Made by a program: the position numbers and the translations under genes. Under the pieces are notes generated by a model that saw only the letters and a program-made list of their open reading frames with translations, was not told where the DNA came from and did no database searches. DNA of 64,000 nucleotides from Ypsolopha sequella (taxonomy: Eukaryota; Arthropoda; Insecta; Lepidoptera; Ypsolophidae), in the NCBI GenBank assembly GCA_934047225.1, contig CAKOHE010000107.1:1054001-1118000 (forward strand), given 5' to 3'. Positions within the stretch are counted from its first letter, which is position 1. Each line of letters opens with the position of its first letter. This document shows, in pieces, positions 1 to 11,350 of this stretch.

Positions 1-246
1 AATTCGAATCGACTCTTTCATAGACAGGCACGGACTTAGGAGGAATTGCTTGTTTTTGTTTTAGGTGCTTGTTCTTTGTCTCCGTCTCGGAGGTTGCGAA
101 GAAAAGCAATTTATTTCAGGTATTGTGTGCCTGAAATATTCTGTTCTAGACTTGAGTGTCACATTCAATAAAGTGACTGGTGTTCTGTCGGCAATTTTCT
201 TACTGTCTAGGTGGTTGTGGTCGAAAATATTTCAATTTCGTACACA
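1..246. other. Unassigned left edge
   Basis: No coding sequence, splice-flanked exon or repeat structure that I can support. Short open frames here have no recognisable motif. Confidence 0.5.
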
Positions 247-478
247 TAGACTACGGTCGTACGTAGTTAACATTACCTATGTATCGAGTTACAAAATGTG
301 ACCAATTCAGAGGTGTGTTGAAAAAAACTACATCAAAATAAATAGGGTTGGTTGAGCGCAACCTGGAGCGTCCAGGCAACCTTATTTATTTTGATGTAGT
401 TTTTTTTCTACACAACTACAAATTGGTCTCACCTTGTTACTAGATACATAGGGTTACCGACTGTACGCTGCTAGTCTA
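247..478. repeat. Fold-back MITE-like element
   Basis: A long imperfect inverted repeat. The left arm begins near TAGACTACGGTCGTACG (247) and reads through CTATGTATCGAGTTAC and AACTACATCAAAATAAATAG. The right arm returns the complement and ends at CTGCTAGTCTA (478). The centre is about 35 bp (GGTTGAGCGCAACCTGGAGC and following bases) and itself forms a small hairpin. There is no coding capacity. The structure fits a fold-back or MITE-type non-autonomous DNA transposon. No target-site duplication is obvious. Confidence 0.7.
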
Positions 479-589
479 ACAAGCGAACATGCTTTGTGAA
501 CATTGCCTTGATTGAAAGGGCAAGTGATGTGTACGCGCATAGCTGTCAACCTGTCGATCTAACCTACCTACTTATTTACGTCAGTCAAA

Positions 590-1335
590 ATTCAAAATTC
601 AAAAAGTTTATTTTGCAAAGTAGGTATATATAATACACGTTTCACAAGTCAAATTTTAATCTTATAAAAATATATGTAATAAAATAATAAATGTACATGA
701 ACTACTTAGATTAAATGTTTTTTTAATTTATGTAGCAATATATATACGATTAAAATTATAGGTAAAATATTATTATACAAGGTGAAATCCAATCCAGTAA
801 TAAACCGGCGGCTGTTACAGTCGGTTGTTTCCTTTATGTTCCCTTCGGTACATCTCAGCAAGACAGGTTAGGAATGCCACATGTGCCGGAGAAATCATTT
901 TTACAACTAGCCCGAACTCTGTGCACAAAGCATGCGGGGCACTTGCGCATGGTGGTGGGGAAAGAGTCTGTGCGCGCCTCCGTGAACATGCCGGAGGCGC
1001 TGCAGTACCAAGGCAGCCCCAATATCATCCTGAACGCATTATTGTACAGGACGTGGAGGTCGCTGTAACTTTGCTTAGTGTAGTCTGCCCACAGGCTGCA
1101 GCTGTAGAGCGTAACTTTGACTTCCTGTGAACATCGCGCATACCTGCGGGCTATCATGTTAGCTCTTATTGACAGCGCCCTCCGCTTCCACTCAATGTCC
1201 GCGTTGTTCTTGAGGTCGGTAGTCAGTATGTGCCCCAGGTTCGACATTTTATAAAGGCATACCATTCAGCAGCACCGGTGGTATACTCTTGGGCCGTTTT
1301 GTACCAGACTCAAAGACCATGCAATGTGTAAGAAG
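590..1335 (-). pseudogene. 5'-truncated RTE-like LINE, C-terminal RT fragment
   Basis: The minus strand encodes the C-terminal part of a non-LTR retrotransposon ORF2. Translation of about 1325-1260 gives MVFESGTKRP and VLLNGMPL and then a stop. The shifted frame 1265-855 continues as SNLGHILTTDLKNNADIEWK, RALSIRANMIARRYARC and YNNAFRMILGLPW. These are motifs of a very abundant lepidopteran LINE family downstream of the polymerase core. The frame is broken at the 1265 boundary and the 5' part is missing. The AT-rich 3' untranslated tail (about 590-800) ends in a TTCAAAATTCAAAAAGTTTATT motif that recurs at 49.73 kb. This is a dead 5'-truncated insertion. Confidence 0.8.
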
Positions 1336-2030
1336 ATATACGATTATACCACCCTGCAAAATTGCGGTCTGTTGATCATTTGTAATGTTAAATGGTTTTA
1401 TAATTATATGGTATTATTGATTATAATATTGCATGCAATTCTACCAACTTAAAGCAAAATATTGTATCTAGAGGACGGGAAAGCTACCCTGCTGTATTAC
1501 AGTTTTACTAGCACGGAGGGTAGAAATACTGATTAATCTTGCTTGTTTGATGTAAAACCTGTGGTTAAGTCTGATGATGTTTTTAATTTATAAGTGTAAA
1601 TTGTTGGTTTTTTGAAATAGAAATTAGTAACAATAAAACAATGCATTGTTATAAATAACCATTACATTTTATTATACCGATCAAAGTTCACTTTGAAGAT
1701 TATTTGCGATTTATTCTTTAATAGAAACCTTTTGAAAGCCATTTTCTTTCTGGTTACTTCATAAGAAAGGAAAAAGCTGTTTTCTGCACTAAGAGCAAAA
1801 TTCCATTAGTGTACTCGTGGATGGCTTTTTTCTTACTTTTTGTACGACAAATAAAACTTATGAAATCGGCTTTTATTAACTCTTAAACGAAACACGATTT
1901 TGTCGTTTTCTTTGTTTGACGCATTTTACGTCTACTGGAGGAAGAAGGAAAGATTTAGATTTACGCAAGTAATTAAAAAAAATTCAGAAATCCTAAAAAA
2001 GCTTGGAATAACTAAAGATAAACATGGTAT
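1336..2030. other. Unassigned AT-rich sequence
   Basis: AT-rich sequence without an exon, repeat or RNA gene that I can support. A 60-codon plus-strand frame at 1900 runs into the inverted repeat at 2033 and shows no protein motif. Confidence 0.4.
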
Positions 2031-2032
2031 TA

Positions 2033-2202
2033 AAGCCGATTCTGAAGGCTTTAATTTTGGTTTTAGTGCTGTCAGAACTTGAAATTTTCCAATATTAAGT
2101 AATTTAGCTTCTGTTCTTAACACTTATGAACTATTTTGCAATGATGAAAATTTAGTTTTGACAACACTAAAACTAAAATTAAAGCCTTCAAAATCGGCTA
2201 CA
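2033..2202. repeat. Inverted repeat (MITE-like)
   Basis: Arms of about 45 bp: AAGCCGATTCTGAAGGCTTT with AATTTTGGTTTTAGTG at 2033-2078, and the near-exact reverse complement (CACTAAAACTAAAATT, AAAGCCTTCAAAATCGGCT) at 2157-2202. They are separated by about 80 bp of non-coding sequence. This fits a small fold-back element. No duplicated target site was recognised. Confidence 0.6.
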
Positions 2203-2543
2203 TTATGTGATTTGATGAAACATTAGACACGTCCAGAAGGCAATTCTAGCACATGCGGAAAAATTACTAAGGTAGATTTCGGATAATTTTGAAAGGGATT
2301 TTTATGATTAAATATCTAATAATAGGTGCCCATAATTCTACTTTCCAGTAATGGTCACGTAACTATAAAAACATGACATGAGGTAATGATCTGTTTTAAT
2401 TTCAAATGCTACTTGTTTGTTGCTATATAGGTACATCATGAAAATAAATCCATCATCTATTACAGATTTTTCAGCGTTGTTTTTTGCCTTATTTTATAGT
2501 GTTTTAGTGAAAGATAACAAAAGAACAACTTGAAATTCCTTAC

Positions 2544-2674
2544 TTTTCAAACAGGTTACACCCTGAGTCCACATTGGCCATAAACTGTATGAGAGATTTG
2601 GATGACTGCTGCGTGCATCTTACTTCTGCAAATATTTCGAAGAATGGCTTCTCTGATGAGCTGGTTGCTGGTAT
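2544..2674 (-). CDS. Orphan internal exon, protein not identified
   Basis: A 131-nt minus-strand open segment with good splice signals on both sides: a pyrimidine-rich acceptor TTTTTATCTTCAG ending at 2675, and a donor GAAAA/GTAAGG at 2543. It encodes IPATSSSEKPFFEIFAEVRC, followed by a segment ending in SGCNLFEK (phase 0 start, phase 2 end). The amino-acid content and signals look like a real internal exon rather than a chance frame. I do not recognise the family. It lies on the same strand as the ELOVL exons 4.5 kb away but does not resemble an elongase, so it may belong to a separate downstream gene. It could also be a remnant of a duplicated gene. Confidence 0.45.
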
Positions 2675-4575
2675 CTGAAGATAAAAAACGTCTGTCAAAC
2701 CGACTATTTTATGTATTTTAAATGATATTGTTCTTAATTGTATTAACATAAACATTACAATGAACCTTTTCAGGTTGCAGGATGCACGATAATCTACCGT
2801 ACAACTTAACGTTTAAACATAGTAGATGCTAGTGATTGTTGACACTTGGTGGAATTTATAAAACATTGCACGTCATTTTTAGACATGGTTGTAGTATAAA
2901 ATTATTTTCTTTGTTAGTTAGGATTTGTAAAAGGCCCTAGAAAATGCTTTACAGCGAAACAGGTCGGGCATAATAAAGTTTACTGTATATGTGGATAAGT
3001 ACAAGTGGTTTTTTAAACAATGTTAACGTTTAAACGTTTTAAAAGTTTTTATTTTATTTATTTATTAACATTACAGCAAAAACAATCTTAAATAATTAAG
3101 CCATCCCTCTGAAACCCGTACGGGTTTATGCGAGTGACACGCTACCCAAATTATACGTTATTTATTATTAACATAAATATGCTCGGCCTGGCAACAAATA
3201 GATACAATGACAAATTTAAGATTATGCCCACGATGTTATTTTATTTGTTCATCGATAAAGATTACTCTTCATTGCAATTGCTACACGGGTAATCTTGTAA
3301 GAATCGATAAGGAAAAGGCATATAGAGATTATAATAGTAATTTATTTTTTGATGTAGTTTATTTAGAAAATTTAATTTTAATTTATCTTTTATATTGATT
3401 GGTGTGATCGCCTGTCTAAGATTAATTGGGAGGTCATTTATTAGGGTGGGGGTTAGGTAAATTGTAGTGCGTTTGCCGTATTAAGTATTAGAATTGGTTA
3501 TTTGTAGTTGATTTTTTTATTGTTCTTCATTGATTTTTTTAAATTTTTACACGTGCAATTAACGAAGTAGTGGGAATTAAAAGTACAATAACTCTTTTTC
3601 GGATTTCCAACGACGTAAATAAACGTATTTGAAAACCTTTCTAATTTTATAAGCCGCAATCACGCTCCGTATCTATTGTTCTTCAATTTTTTATCGAAAA
3701 TCGATAGATCTGAAATTAAAACGGGTTAAAAGGCGGCTTTAATTAAAAATTTATTTATCAAAATAAAGCGTGATGGAATTGTTCAGACAGCTTAGTTTGA
3801 GTTGCCAATGGAATAACTTTACTACAGCGTTGTCGGTGAAAAACGGAAAATCACTCGTTTTTCAGGTGAAATTACTCGCATGCAATAATTTTCTGTAAAC
3901 TGCTTTTAACACTGCATTAAAAATGTCTTAATATTATAAGTGATCAGAATAAAAAATTAAAAATACAAGCTTATTTTGAATTCGTGTTATTGAGATTTTA
4001 CGGGTAGACTGAATTTTCACACGAAATTATGAAATAACAATGGATCATGGATATCTGAAAAACAAACGTGGGCGTCCGAAAGATACTGTTTGTGTTGGTG
4101 ATCAAAATAGAAACGTAAATTTAAGTCATGTTTTTCACTAAAATTGAGAAACAAAACGACGTAAAATATTTTTGGCTAGGGTCATTCATTACTGTTTTTA
4201 TATAAGGTCCTACAATAGTAAGTGAAAATAATTGTAGGTTAGATTGTTGACTGAGCACATTGCAGTTAGAAAAAAAAAACTTTTTGGTTAAATTTATTAT
4301 TCAATTTTCAGTAAAAAGTGGTTCAGTCAGTTGAGTCGACTTCCACAGAAAACTGAAAAAAAAAATGTCCGCGAAAACAAAATCATCTTTTTTGGTTTGT
4401 GATCCATAATGAATACTCTCTTCAGTCCTCAGGTATCAATGGTATCATATACGATACTTAATAAAACTAAATGAAGCACAAGCAAACGGTCCATGGTATC
4501 AGATGCGGTACATTTTGGCGCATCAAAATAGTACATTATTGCAAAGGCAGCGAAATAGATAGTTTCCGCAAAACC
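2675..4575. other. Unassigned AT-rich non-coding stretch
   Basis: No exon or element could be supported. A 63-codon plus frame at 3207-3398 (MTNLRLCPRCYFICSSIKIT) is cysteine-bearing but very AT-rich and has no known motif. Homopolymer A and T runs are common. Confidence 0.4.
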
Positions 4576-4576
4576 A

Positions 4577-4612
4577 TAATTTATTCTTCTTTGTTTGAAG
4601 AATAAATTATAG
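4577..4612. repeat. Short perfect hairpin
   Basis: ATAATTTATTCTTC and GAAGAATAAATTAT are exact reverse complements separated by 8 bases (TTTGTTTG region). The stem is strongly AT-rich. It could be a mini fold-back sequence; no gene is attached. Confidence 0.5.
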
Positions 4613-5090
4613 CAATACTACATAAAAAATAAAAAATATTTATTTCTTTCGGAAACATAAAACACACTCATCTCGGAACAGAATCGTCAAACGTCATTCC
4701 AATAAAGTGCCAAAGATGGCTCTAAAAAAAGTTTTCATGTCGAGGTATAAGTTTATTGAAGTAAAAACTTGTTCATATTATTTATGGACTAAATTCTGTA
4801 TAAACTTTATTAAACTTTATTAAACAGGACAGATATTTCATAGCAACTTTGCTTTTTTTTAAATAATCAAATTAGTGAAGAAAGTTGTCATTTTGCCTTT
4901 TTTCTAGAATCCGTCCCTCTCGCACTGCGGGTCTTTCCGCATGCAGTAACAGAGTAGTATGCAAGAGAACCTATCCTCTTATGTTTGTATTTTTTGTTTG
5001 ACTTCGGTGGCAATAAATTTTAGTTACATGTTACAAGAGCGGTGATTTAGGAATGTATATGATGCATAGTATTTCTATACTAACCAATTG

Positions 5091-5245
5091 CAGCACTCGT
5101 AGCACAGTGCTTAATCGCGCGCGACGCCGTTTAATTGAATCGCAAGTGCGAGGAGAGTGACACGATGTTTTTTGCGATTAATCAGTATGTGACGCTCCTC
5201 GCACCTGTGATTCAACTAAGATTAAACACTGTGCTACGAGTGCTG
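5091..5245. repeat. Fold-back MITE-like element, 155 bp
   Basis: The ends are reverse complements: CAGCACTCGTAGCACAGTG at 5091 and CACTGTGCTACGAGTGCTG ending at 5245. A second inner pair, TTGAATCGCAAGTGCGAGGAG and CTCCTCGCACCTGTGATTCAA, continues the stem. Non-coding; consistent with a MITE. Confidence 0.7.
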
Positions 5246-5462
5246 AACGGTGAAGGTAAACCCCATCACGTTGGAATACTTTTATTTATAAAAAGCCCTA
5301 TTCATTATTTTGTTATGCAACACTAGATGGCACTACTTGTATGTTACATCGCGACATCATTTTATCTTTCCCAAATTTTATTTTTCCACTGAAGAATATT
5401 CTCAAAATTCATACAGGTATTCATCTCTTTATTTTAGTGGCAAGAGGATATCATTTGAAATT

Positions 5463-5572
5463 AAAGCTTCTGCAAGTATATCTGGCGGGGATAAAACCAA
5501 TGATTTATCAATAAAATAAAGCTTCTGCAAGTATATCTGGCGGGGATAAAACCAATGACTTATCAATAAAAT
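5463..5572. repeat. Two-copy tandem duplication, 55-bp unit
   Basis: AAAGCTTCTGCAAGTATATC, followed by TGGCGGGGATAAAACCAATG, occurs at 5463 and again at 5518, with a single difference (GATTTATC versus GACTTATC). The near-identity indicates a recent duplication. Confidence 0.85.
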
Positions 5573-7155
5573 TATAGATTTTCTAAGGAAATAAATATAC
5601 CAAATCTCAGATATGAAATTTAGACGGGCCTTCCAATTTTCTTTCTGTACACACAAATTGCCAACTCGACGGAAAAATACGGTACGTCCCAAAACATGTA
5701 ATACAACTGTGAGTCGCGCTACATGCGAGTGGTTGCGTTCCGAAATTTGTTTTCGTGCGAACACATAATGTGGGCACCAGACATGTAGCAAAAATTTGTG
5801 CACATTTTTTCAAAAAAATTTGTACACAAGCCTGCCACACTTGCTTTGCAAACACTTGCATCACATTTATTGCAAAGACGACTGATAGAATGGACGTCGA
5901 CTGAACAATGCACCGAAAAGTTATTTTGCACACCACCTGCTCGACAATGTCCAATTACATATCATGCAACCTCAACGTAAAGTAACGCATTATATCTCAA
6001 GGGAAATAAAGTTATATCAAAATCCCTAGGGATTAAAGTGATTTAAATTTGGAACGTCAAATTCGTGTGGAAACTCGTGGAAAACAAATGCCCATATGGA
6101 ATTGTAATGAGGTTTGTTCGAAAATCGAACTAGCCACCATGAGCAGAAGTCAACAAAAAGAAAAAAGCGTTTACAAGAAATGTGAAACAAAAGACGGTGT
6201 TTGGTGCTGTGATTGTCAGTGAATTTTATTGAATTATTAATGTTGATAAAAAATGTCGAGCTTTTTATTGTCTCGCAGAAGGTGTGAAAAGTAGAGTATG
6301 CTCCTCTGGAATAAAGCCTGTCTTTGTCTTGGGCAGCTTGAACCCCTCGCTTTACTCAGGACTCTATATAAGTCCCTCGTTACGCTCAGGGTTCAATATG
6401 CCGCCCGTGACGTAAGACACTGCTTTATTACCTTAGTGCATAATCTAAGTACTATTTTACTCTGACTCAGGCATTCTGAACCAGGTTTCAGTTCTTATGG
6501 TCCCTAGTTTGCAGCAGGTAGATAAATTCTAATGAAGTTTAATTGCTCCAATCCATTGCCATTTTCTTGCCGTTTCGTTCAACATAAAAAACACTACTAT
6601 TCCGGTCAGTGGCGAGGCACGTAAGCGACGAATCCTACATTTATGATATCTACGGTCGCGATGGTTCTCCTTGATTGAGCAATGGAGTAAAGATGCGACT
6701 TGAGAAGTATCCACTTGAATAATTAACTGTTGTATGTCTGACACAACCCACTACTTTTTCAAAAGGCTTTACAGTCACTTTTAGGGATCTTGAGAACAGG
6801 GCAACAGTAGTAAGATGGCCTATTAAAAAGCTGCTACGACTTCCCTTTAAGATATCATGATGAAGATGTTGAAGCAGGCCAAAAGTTCGTATACGCCTTG
6901 AAACTCACAAATTCTGTCTCAGTTTTGACTGCGCGGCAACACTTACTCACACTTGTTTACGAAACCGGCCTCACTTCAATGTTGATAGCGCTATACGTCT
7001 TGACTTTCATTTGATCTGAGTGTACCGAGTGTTAAGGGTCTGCATTCACTTGGAGTAGGTCCTGCTTTAACGCTTTTTTTACTGTCTAAAACGCAAAACT
7101 ATTGCTGAGCCTTAAAGTAAACAAAGTTCATGTAAATCAAGATATTCTTAATTAC
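5573..7155. other. Unassigned region downstream of ELOVL exons
   Basis: Several overlapping minus-strand frames at 5429-5954 are open in all three frames and share no family motif, so I do not call them. The last coding exon of the ELOVL gene should lie in this direction, but I could not find it. Nothing else is supported. Confidence 0.4.
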
Positions 7156-7308
7156 CTGAGCCGCCCTGTAAGACTGGTTGTAGAAGTCTTTGAAGAGGAA
7201 GAAGAACATAACGGCGTGCATGCCGATCCACCATACGAAGGCGCGAGGGTAGTCGCAGTCGATGAACAGTAGCTGGAACGCGTGCACCATTATACCGATG
7301 CACTGGAC
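7156..7308 (-). CDS. ELOVL fatty-acid elongase, penultimate-type exon
   Basis: A 153-nt (51-codon, phase 0-0) minus-strand exon bounded by acceptor CCCCACATTTCCAG (AG at 7309) and donor GCTCAG/GTAATT (7155). The protein begins VQCIGIMVHAFQLLF, continues DCDYPRAFVWWIGMHAVMFF, and ends FKDFYNQSYRAAQ. This matches the C-terminal membrane region of ELO/ELOVL proteins, the condensing enzymes (3-ketoacyl-CoA synthases) of the ER very-long-chain fatty-acid elongation cycle. It joins in frame to the exon at 8208-8450 (TLQM/VQC). Hydrophobic segments fit the last transmembrane helices. The terminal exon with the ER-retention-type lysine tail was not found. The paralogue cannot be decided. Confidence 0.88.
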
Positions 7309-7486
7309 CTGGAAATGTGGGGAAAGTGGCGAGCTATTAATATAGTCCTACGAAGACAGTCAACTAAACGCACGATAGGTCCAAATGCGGTACCAAAAAA
7401 CGAAATAAAACACTTTAGTTACACGTTTTCAAAAATAAATAATTATTATAGAATTAAATGAAACTTGAGGATAATTCATGTTTTAT

Positions 7487-7606
7487 ATAAAAACGGCTCA
7501 CCTCAATACGTTTTATGATCGGGAAAGACAGATCAAGCCAGTCTAAATCTGCTGAAACTGGTCTGCTTTCCCGATCATAACACGTATTGAGGTGAGCCGT
7601 TTTTAT
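7487..7606. repeat. Fold-back MITE-like element, 120 bp
   Basis: Near-perfect 50-bp arms: ATAAAAACGGCTCACCTCAA with TACGTTTTATGATCGGG at 7487, and its complement CCCGATCATAACACGTATTG with AGGTGAGCCGTTTTTAT ending at 7606. It sits in the 899-bp intron between the two ELOVL exons. No coding capacity. Confidence 0.8.
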
Positions 7607-7847
7607 GTAAATCATAAATAATTTTGTTGATGGGAAAACTCAATAAGAGCTAGAATTTCAGATTTTAGGTACGTTTATTAAAAAAAAACGGTAAATTTGT
7701 CACAAAAATAGATCCACAAGACAAAATCTGTGTTGCGGCTACTGTCTATTCAGAATCACAGCAGTTTCTTCATAAAGGCCGTGACAAGTTACCATTTAAT
7801 GGAGGTTTATTGCCTATATTGGACTTTTTTGGCATACTATATTGATA

Positions 7848-8037
7848 TTTGTGAGTGGTTGACCAAAAAGGGACCTCATTCTCATCAACATCAACTTGAG
7901 ATTGAAATTTAACGTGCGTGCGATGACACCCGCCTAACATGCCATCTCTTTTGCATGCGTTGAATTGCGTTGAAGTTGATACAAATGAGAATTACACGGT
8001 AGAGACCCTGGTCCCTTTTTGGTCAACCACTCACATT
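7848..8037. repeat. Inverted-repeat element in ELOVL intron
   Basis: Terminal inverted repeats GTGAGTGGTTGACCAAAAAG (from about 7851) and CTTTTTGGTCAACCACTCAC (to about 8034). Weaker complementarity continues inward (CTCATTCTCATCAACATCAA against TTGATACAAATGAGAATT). It has the form of a MITE of about 190 bp inserted in the same ELOVL intron as the element at 7487. Confidence 0.75.
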
Positions 8038-8207
8038 TGTTAAAAGTTTCCCGTTGAAAAGGTTTTCTTGAACTACTAGCATGTCACCGTGAGGCAGTAG
8101 TCGGCTGGACCATGCGCGGTTTGTAAAATAGTTTAGGGGAAGGTCTTGGAGTAGAATATGATAGAACCGGGCCCTGGACATGCTGCCGCATTTCTAGACA
8201 AACTCAC

Positions 8208-8450
8208 CATCTGCAGCGTAGTCAGGTACTTTTTCCACCAGATAAACCTTCTCATAGAGGGCCCCATCGCCGCATGCATATAGTAGGAGTACATGATAAT
8301 ATGCACGAAGGTATTGAGCAGGCCGAAGAAAGTGGAGTGGCCACCGGGGGTGAATTTGACTCCAAACCAGACGGACCTTGGCATCACTCCATGGTGAATC
8401 ACGTGCAGTGTTGATACATGGTCGAATTTCTTTCTTAATACAAAGAAGAA
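8208..8450 (-). CDS. ELOVL fatty-acid elongase exon with histidine box
   Basis: A 243-nt (81-codon, phase 0-0) minus-strand exon between acceptor CCTATTCCAG (AG at 8451-8452) and donor CAGATG/GTGAGT (8207). The peptide starts FFFVLRKKFDHVSTLHVIHH and continues with SVWFGVKFTPGGHSTFFGLL and WWKKYLTTLQM. HVIHH is the HxxHH histidine box that is catalytic in ELO-family 3-ketoacyl-CoA synthases, and FVLRKK just upstream is also family-typical. The frame is intact. The preceding exon (expected to end near a DT motif before FFVLRKK) was not found anywhere to the right. Either the intron is very long and filled by the 45 kb of transposable elements, or the 5' part is lost. Confidence 0.92.
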
Positions 8451-9260
8451 CTGGAATAGGAAATGAAAATCGGTTTAGACATACATTTCGATATAGTCTG
8501 TGGATAAGCCAGAAACCATCTTCAGGTATCCTGATAATCAAGTGACAGAATAAAATCCTTGCTGGCAGGGTAAAAAGAGGTAGGTTCCTCGGAAAAAGCG
8601 GACCACCGTGATCTTATTTACCTACGTATCATACGCACTTAAGTGTATCCTAAACCTCTTTATCGATGGATTTGCAACCATCAAAAATCTGAAAGAGCTA
8701 GGCCAATTAAGGATGGTCCTCATGAAGCGACCAACTCAGTTGTGGGCGTGGCCAAATGTCATGCTGTTTCATTTCGCTATATGAAACTTACGAGGACAAT
8801 ACAATCGTGCCGATTTCGTCACCAGCACAAAATTTAAAACTTGTTTCAGGAGAAACCACATTTTGGCAAGACTGGACGTTTTCAAACATTATTTTTGGGT
8901 ATTATCATTGTAGATAACATTTTCAATGTTTGACTCGTATTAATTTTTTTATTTTATCTATAACAATAAAAGCACATTCGGCTACACATTTGATAAAAAA
9001 CCGTTAAATTTACATATTATTATTTTAGGGGTTTTAGATATTTCTCAAATTTCACGGTTTTTAGGTCGTCTTAAACATAGATCTAGATAATGTTTAATGG
9101 ACTTAGTATAAAGTAATATAATAACATTCCATAGACAACCCACAACCCACTTGTATAGAGGTTTGCACGTAACGACGCCTCTTAAGATAGAATGTGTGAT
9201 GATAGGCCCCCAGTTGGTAACCGATTTAAAGATACATAATAGGACCCCAGGAAAAATTCA
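8451..9260. other. Unassigned sequence upstream of ELOVL exon
   Basis: No additional elongase exon, known repeat or RNA gene could be supported. Confidence 0.4.
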
Positions 9261-9266
9261 AAAAAT

Positions 9267-10220
9267 ATGAATTTTGGGTTCACATCTTCAAAATTCATAA
9301 CTATAGTACCAAATAACATAAGGATCTATCAAACCCGCTTTCCGCCCGAATCCCCGATTCGTCTATTCTTCAAGTTGGACTCCTGTCTAACTGATTTGAA
9401 TACTTATAGATCAAAAAATACAAGGATCTGTCAATTTCACTACTCACCCGAATCCCCGATTCGTCTATTCTTCAAGTTGGACTCCTGTCTAACTGATTTG
9501 AATACTTATAGATCAAAAAATACAAGGATCTGTCAATTTCACTACTAACCCGAATCCCCGATTCGTCTATTCTTCAAGTTGGACTCCTGTCTAACTGATT
9601 TGAATACTTATAGATCAAAAAATACAAAGATCTGTCAATTTCACTACTCACCCGAATCCCCGATTCGTCTATTCTTCAAGTTGGACTCCTGTCTAACTGA
9701 TTTGAATACTTATATATCAAAAAATACAAGGATCTGTCAATTTCACTACTCACCCGAATCCCCGATTCGTCTATTCTTCAAGTTGGACTCCTGTCTAACT
9801 GATTTGAATACTTATAGATCAAAAAATACAAGGATCTGTCAATTTCACTACTCACCCGAATCCCCGATTCGTCTATTCTTCAAGTTGGACTCCTGTCTAA
9901 CTGATTTGAATACTTATAGATCAAAAAATACAAGGATCTGTCAATTTCACTACTCACCCGAATCCCCGATTCGTCTATTCTTCAAGTTGGACTCCTGTCT
10001 AACTGATTTGAATACTTATAGATCAAAAAATACAAGGATCTGTCAATTTCACTACTCACCCGAATCCCCGATTCGTCTATTCTTCAAGTTGGACTCCTGT
10101 CTAACTGATTTGAATACTTATAGATCAAAAAATACAAGGATCTGTCAATTTCACTACTCACCCGAATCCCCGATTCGTCTATTCGTGAACTTAGCTTTGA
10201 CTCCTGTCTAACTGATTTTA
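9267..10220. repeat. Minisatellite, 102-bp unit, about 8.5 copies
   Basis: Tandem units start with CCCGAATCCCCGATTCGTCT at 9345, 9447, 9549, 9651, 9753, 9855, 9957, 10059 and 10161, an exact 102-bp spacing. The copies are almost identical. The flanking half-copies are diverged: 9267-9344 on the left, and after 10185 the last copy changes to GTGAACTTAGC. Because 102 is divisible by 3 and one frame lacks stops, the array reads as a 34-residue repeat (SPESPIRLFFKLDSCLTDLN and following). A TAA in one unit at about 9546 breaks it, so I do not treat it as protein-coding. Confidence 0.95.
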
Positions 10221-10535
10221 TACCTACTTTAGTACATCGACACTTGAGAAATTCGACTGTAGTGTAGACAGGTGCAAGTGCAGAATTCTTTTATTGAATT
10301 TGCACAGGACATTGCCAGCAAGAAATGGACGAGGTTGGCTTAAGCGGCTCAACTCAACAACACAAAAAAAGTATAATATAAATTTAGTATAATATAAATT
10401 ACTCCAATCTTTACACATAACTTATTTTCTATAAGTTTTATTATGCCTGTTTATTTTCAGATGGCTTTGCTTATTTTGCTAACCTACTTTTCACTTGGGC
10501 TTGGGAAAGGGCATACTCACCATTTTTTCGTTGAG
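10221..10535. other. Unassigned
   Basis: Mostly AT-rich. ATTTTCAG/ATGGC at 10455 resembles an acceptor on the plus strand, but no supported exon follows. Confidence 0.4.
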
Positions 10536-11350
10536 AGTTTTCGATGTTTAGAAAGAAAGAAAAGAAAGAAAAGTAATTTATTTTAAAATACCACAGACAC
10601 GAGAAAGAACATAAAAACTTACAAAATAACAAACAATACAAATTAACAAACAGAACGAGTAAATATAACATTAGGAAAACATTGGTTAATAAAAAAGGAT
10701 TACATCTCAGCTTAATGCTGCAGTAGGGGCTACAGCGCTGGTATTCTGCTGAACCCTGACTTAAAATTAATATTAATATTAAAACTTAACCCATACCTAT
10801 GCTAGGTGGCTTATATTAAATATTTAAATACACATTTAAATACAAGAAGAATGTGCAAAATAAAAATATATTAAATAACAAAAATTTTCATCACAAGACT
10901 TAATTCATTTTTGTAGGTCTAAAAGGTACTTTTTCAATTTAATACGGAATGCTGCCTTTGTTTTGCACTCTCTGATGGGTGGGGGCAAATCATTCAATAC
11001 TTTTGACGCCCTGTATCGAAAACTGCCTTTGAATCCAGCCGATTGATGTTTGGGTACAATAATGAGGTAATCGGATGCTCTTGTTGCATATCGATTGACG
11101 CTAGAGGACCATGTAATTTTGTCATATAAAAACTTAGGGTGTTTGTGCTTGATTATCCCAAATAACATGACCCCAAAATGCAAGTCGCGACGAGCAGACA
11201 TTTTTAACTGATTGCTATCAATCAGGTAAGGCGTGACGTGAGTACGAGAAGGAATATTGTAACAAAACCGTGTACACGCATTCTGTACCCGCTGGACAAG
11301 ACAGCAGCCGCAGCCCCCAAATACTACATCTCCATAATTCAATTTAGATT
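10536..11350 (-). pseudogene. 5'-truncated jockey-like LINE (C-terminal RT and 3' UTR)
   Basis: The minus strand encodes the extreme C-terminal domain of a jockey/CR1-type ORF2, from about 11345 to 10905: SKLNYGDVVFGGC, VQRVQNACTRFCYN, and PKHQSAGFKGSFRYRASKVL followed by NDLPPPIREC and KKYLLDLQK. The polymerase core is absent, as expected for a 5'-truncated insertion. A 3' untranslated region of about 330 bp follows, ending in a (GAAA)n-type tail (seen as GAAAGAAAGAAAAGAAAG at 10550 on the plus strand). The same 3' region recurs at 31.30-31.71 kb. The frame is open, but the residual protein lacks catalytic residues. Confidence 0.85.

Noticed and set aside
5429..5954. Cysteine-rich minus-strand frames of 70-124 codons
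   Set aside because: All three minus frames and one plus frame are open across the same bases, with no motif or splice context. Probably chance.
6320..6410. tRNA-like or structured RNA around CTCGCTTTACTCAGGACT
   Set aside because: Short repeated words only; no consistent stem pattern was found.
9579..10211. 210-codon plus-strand frame with 34-residue repeats
   Set aside because: It is the 102-bp minisatellite read in a stop-free frame. The unit length is divisible by 3 and a TAA occurs in one unit; no coding evidence.
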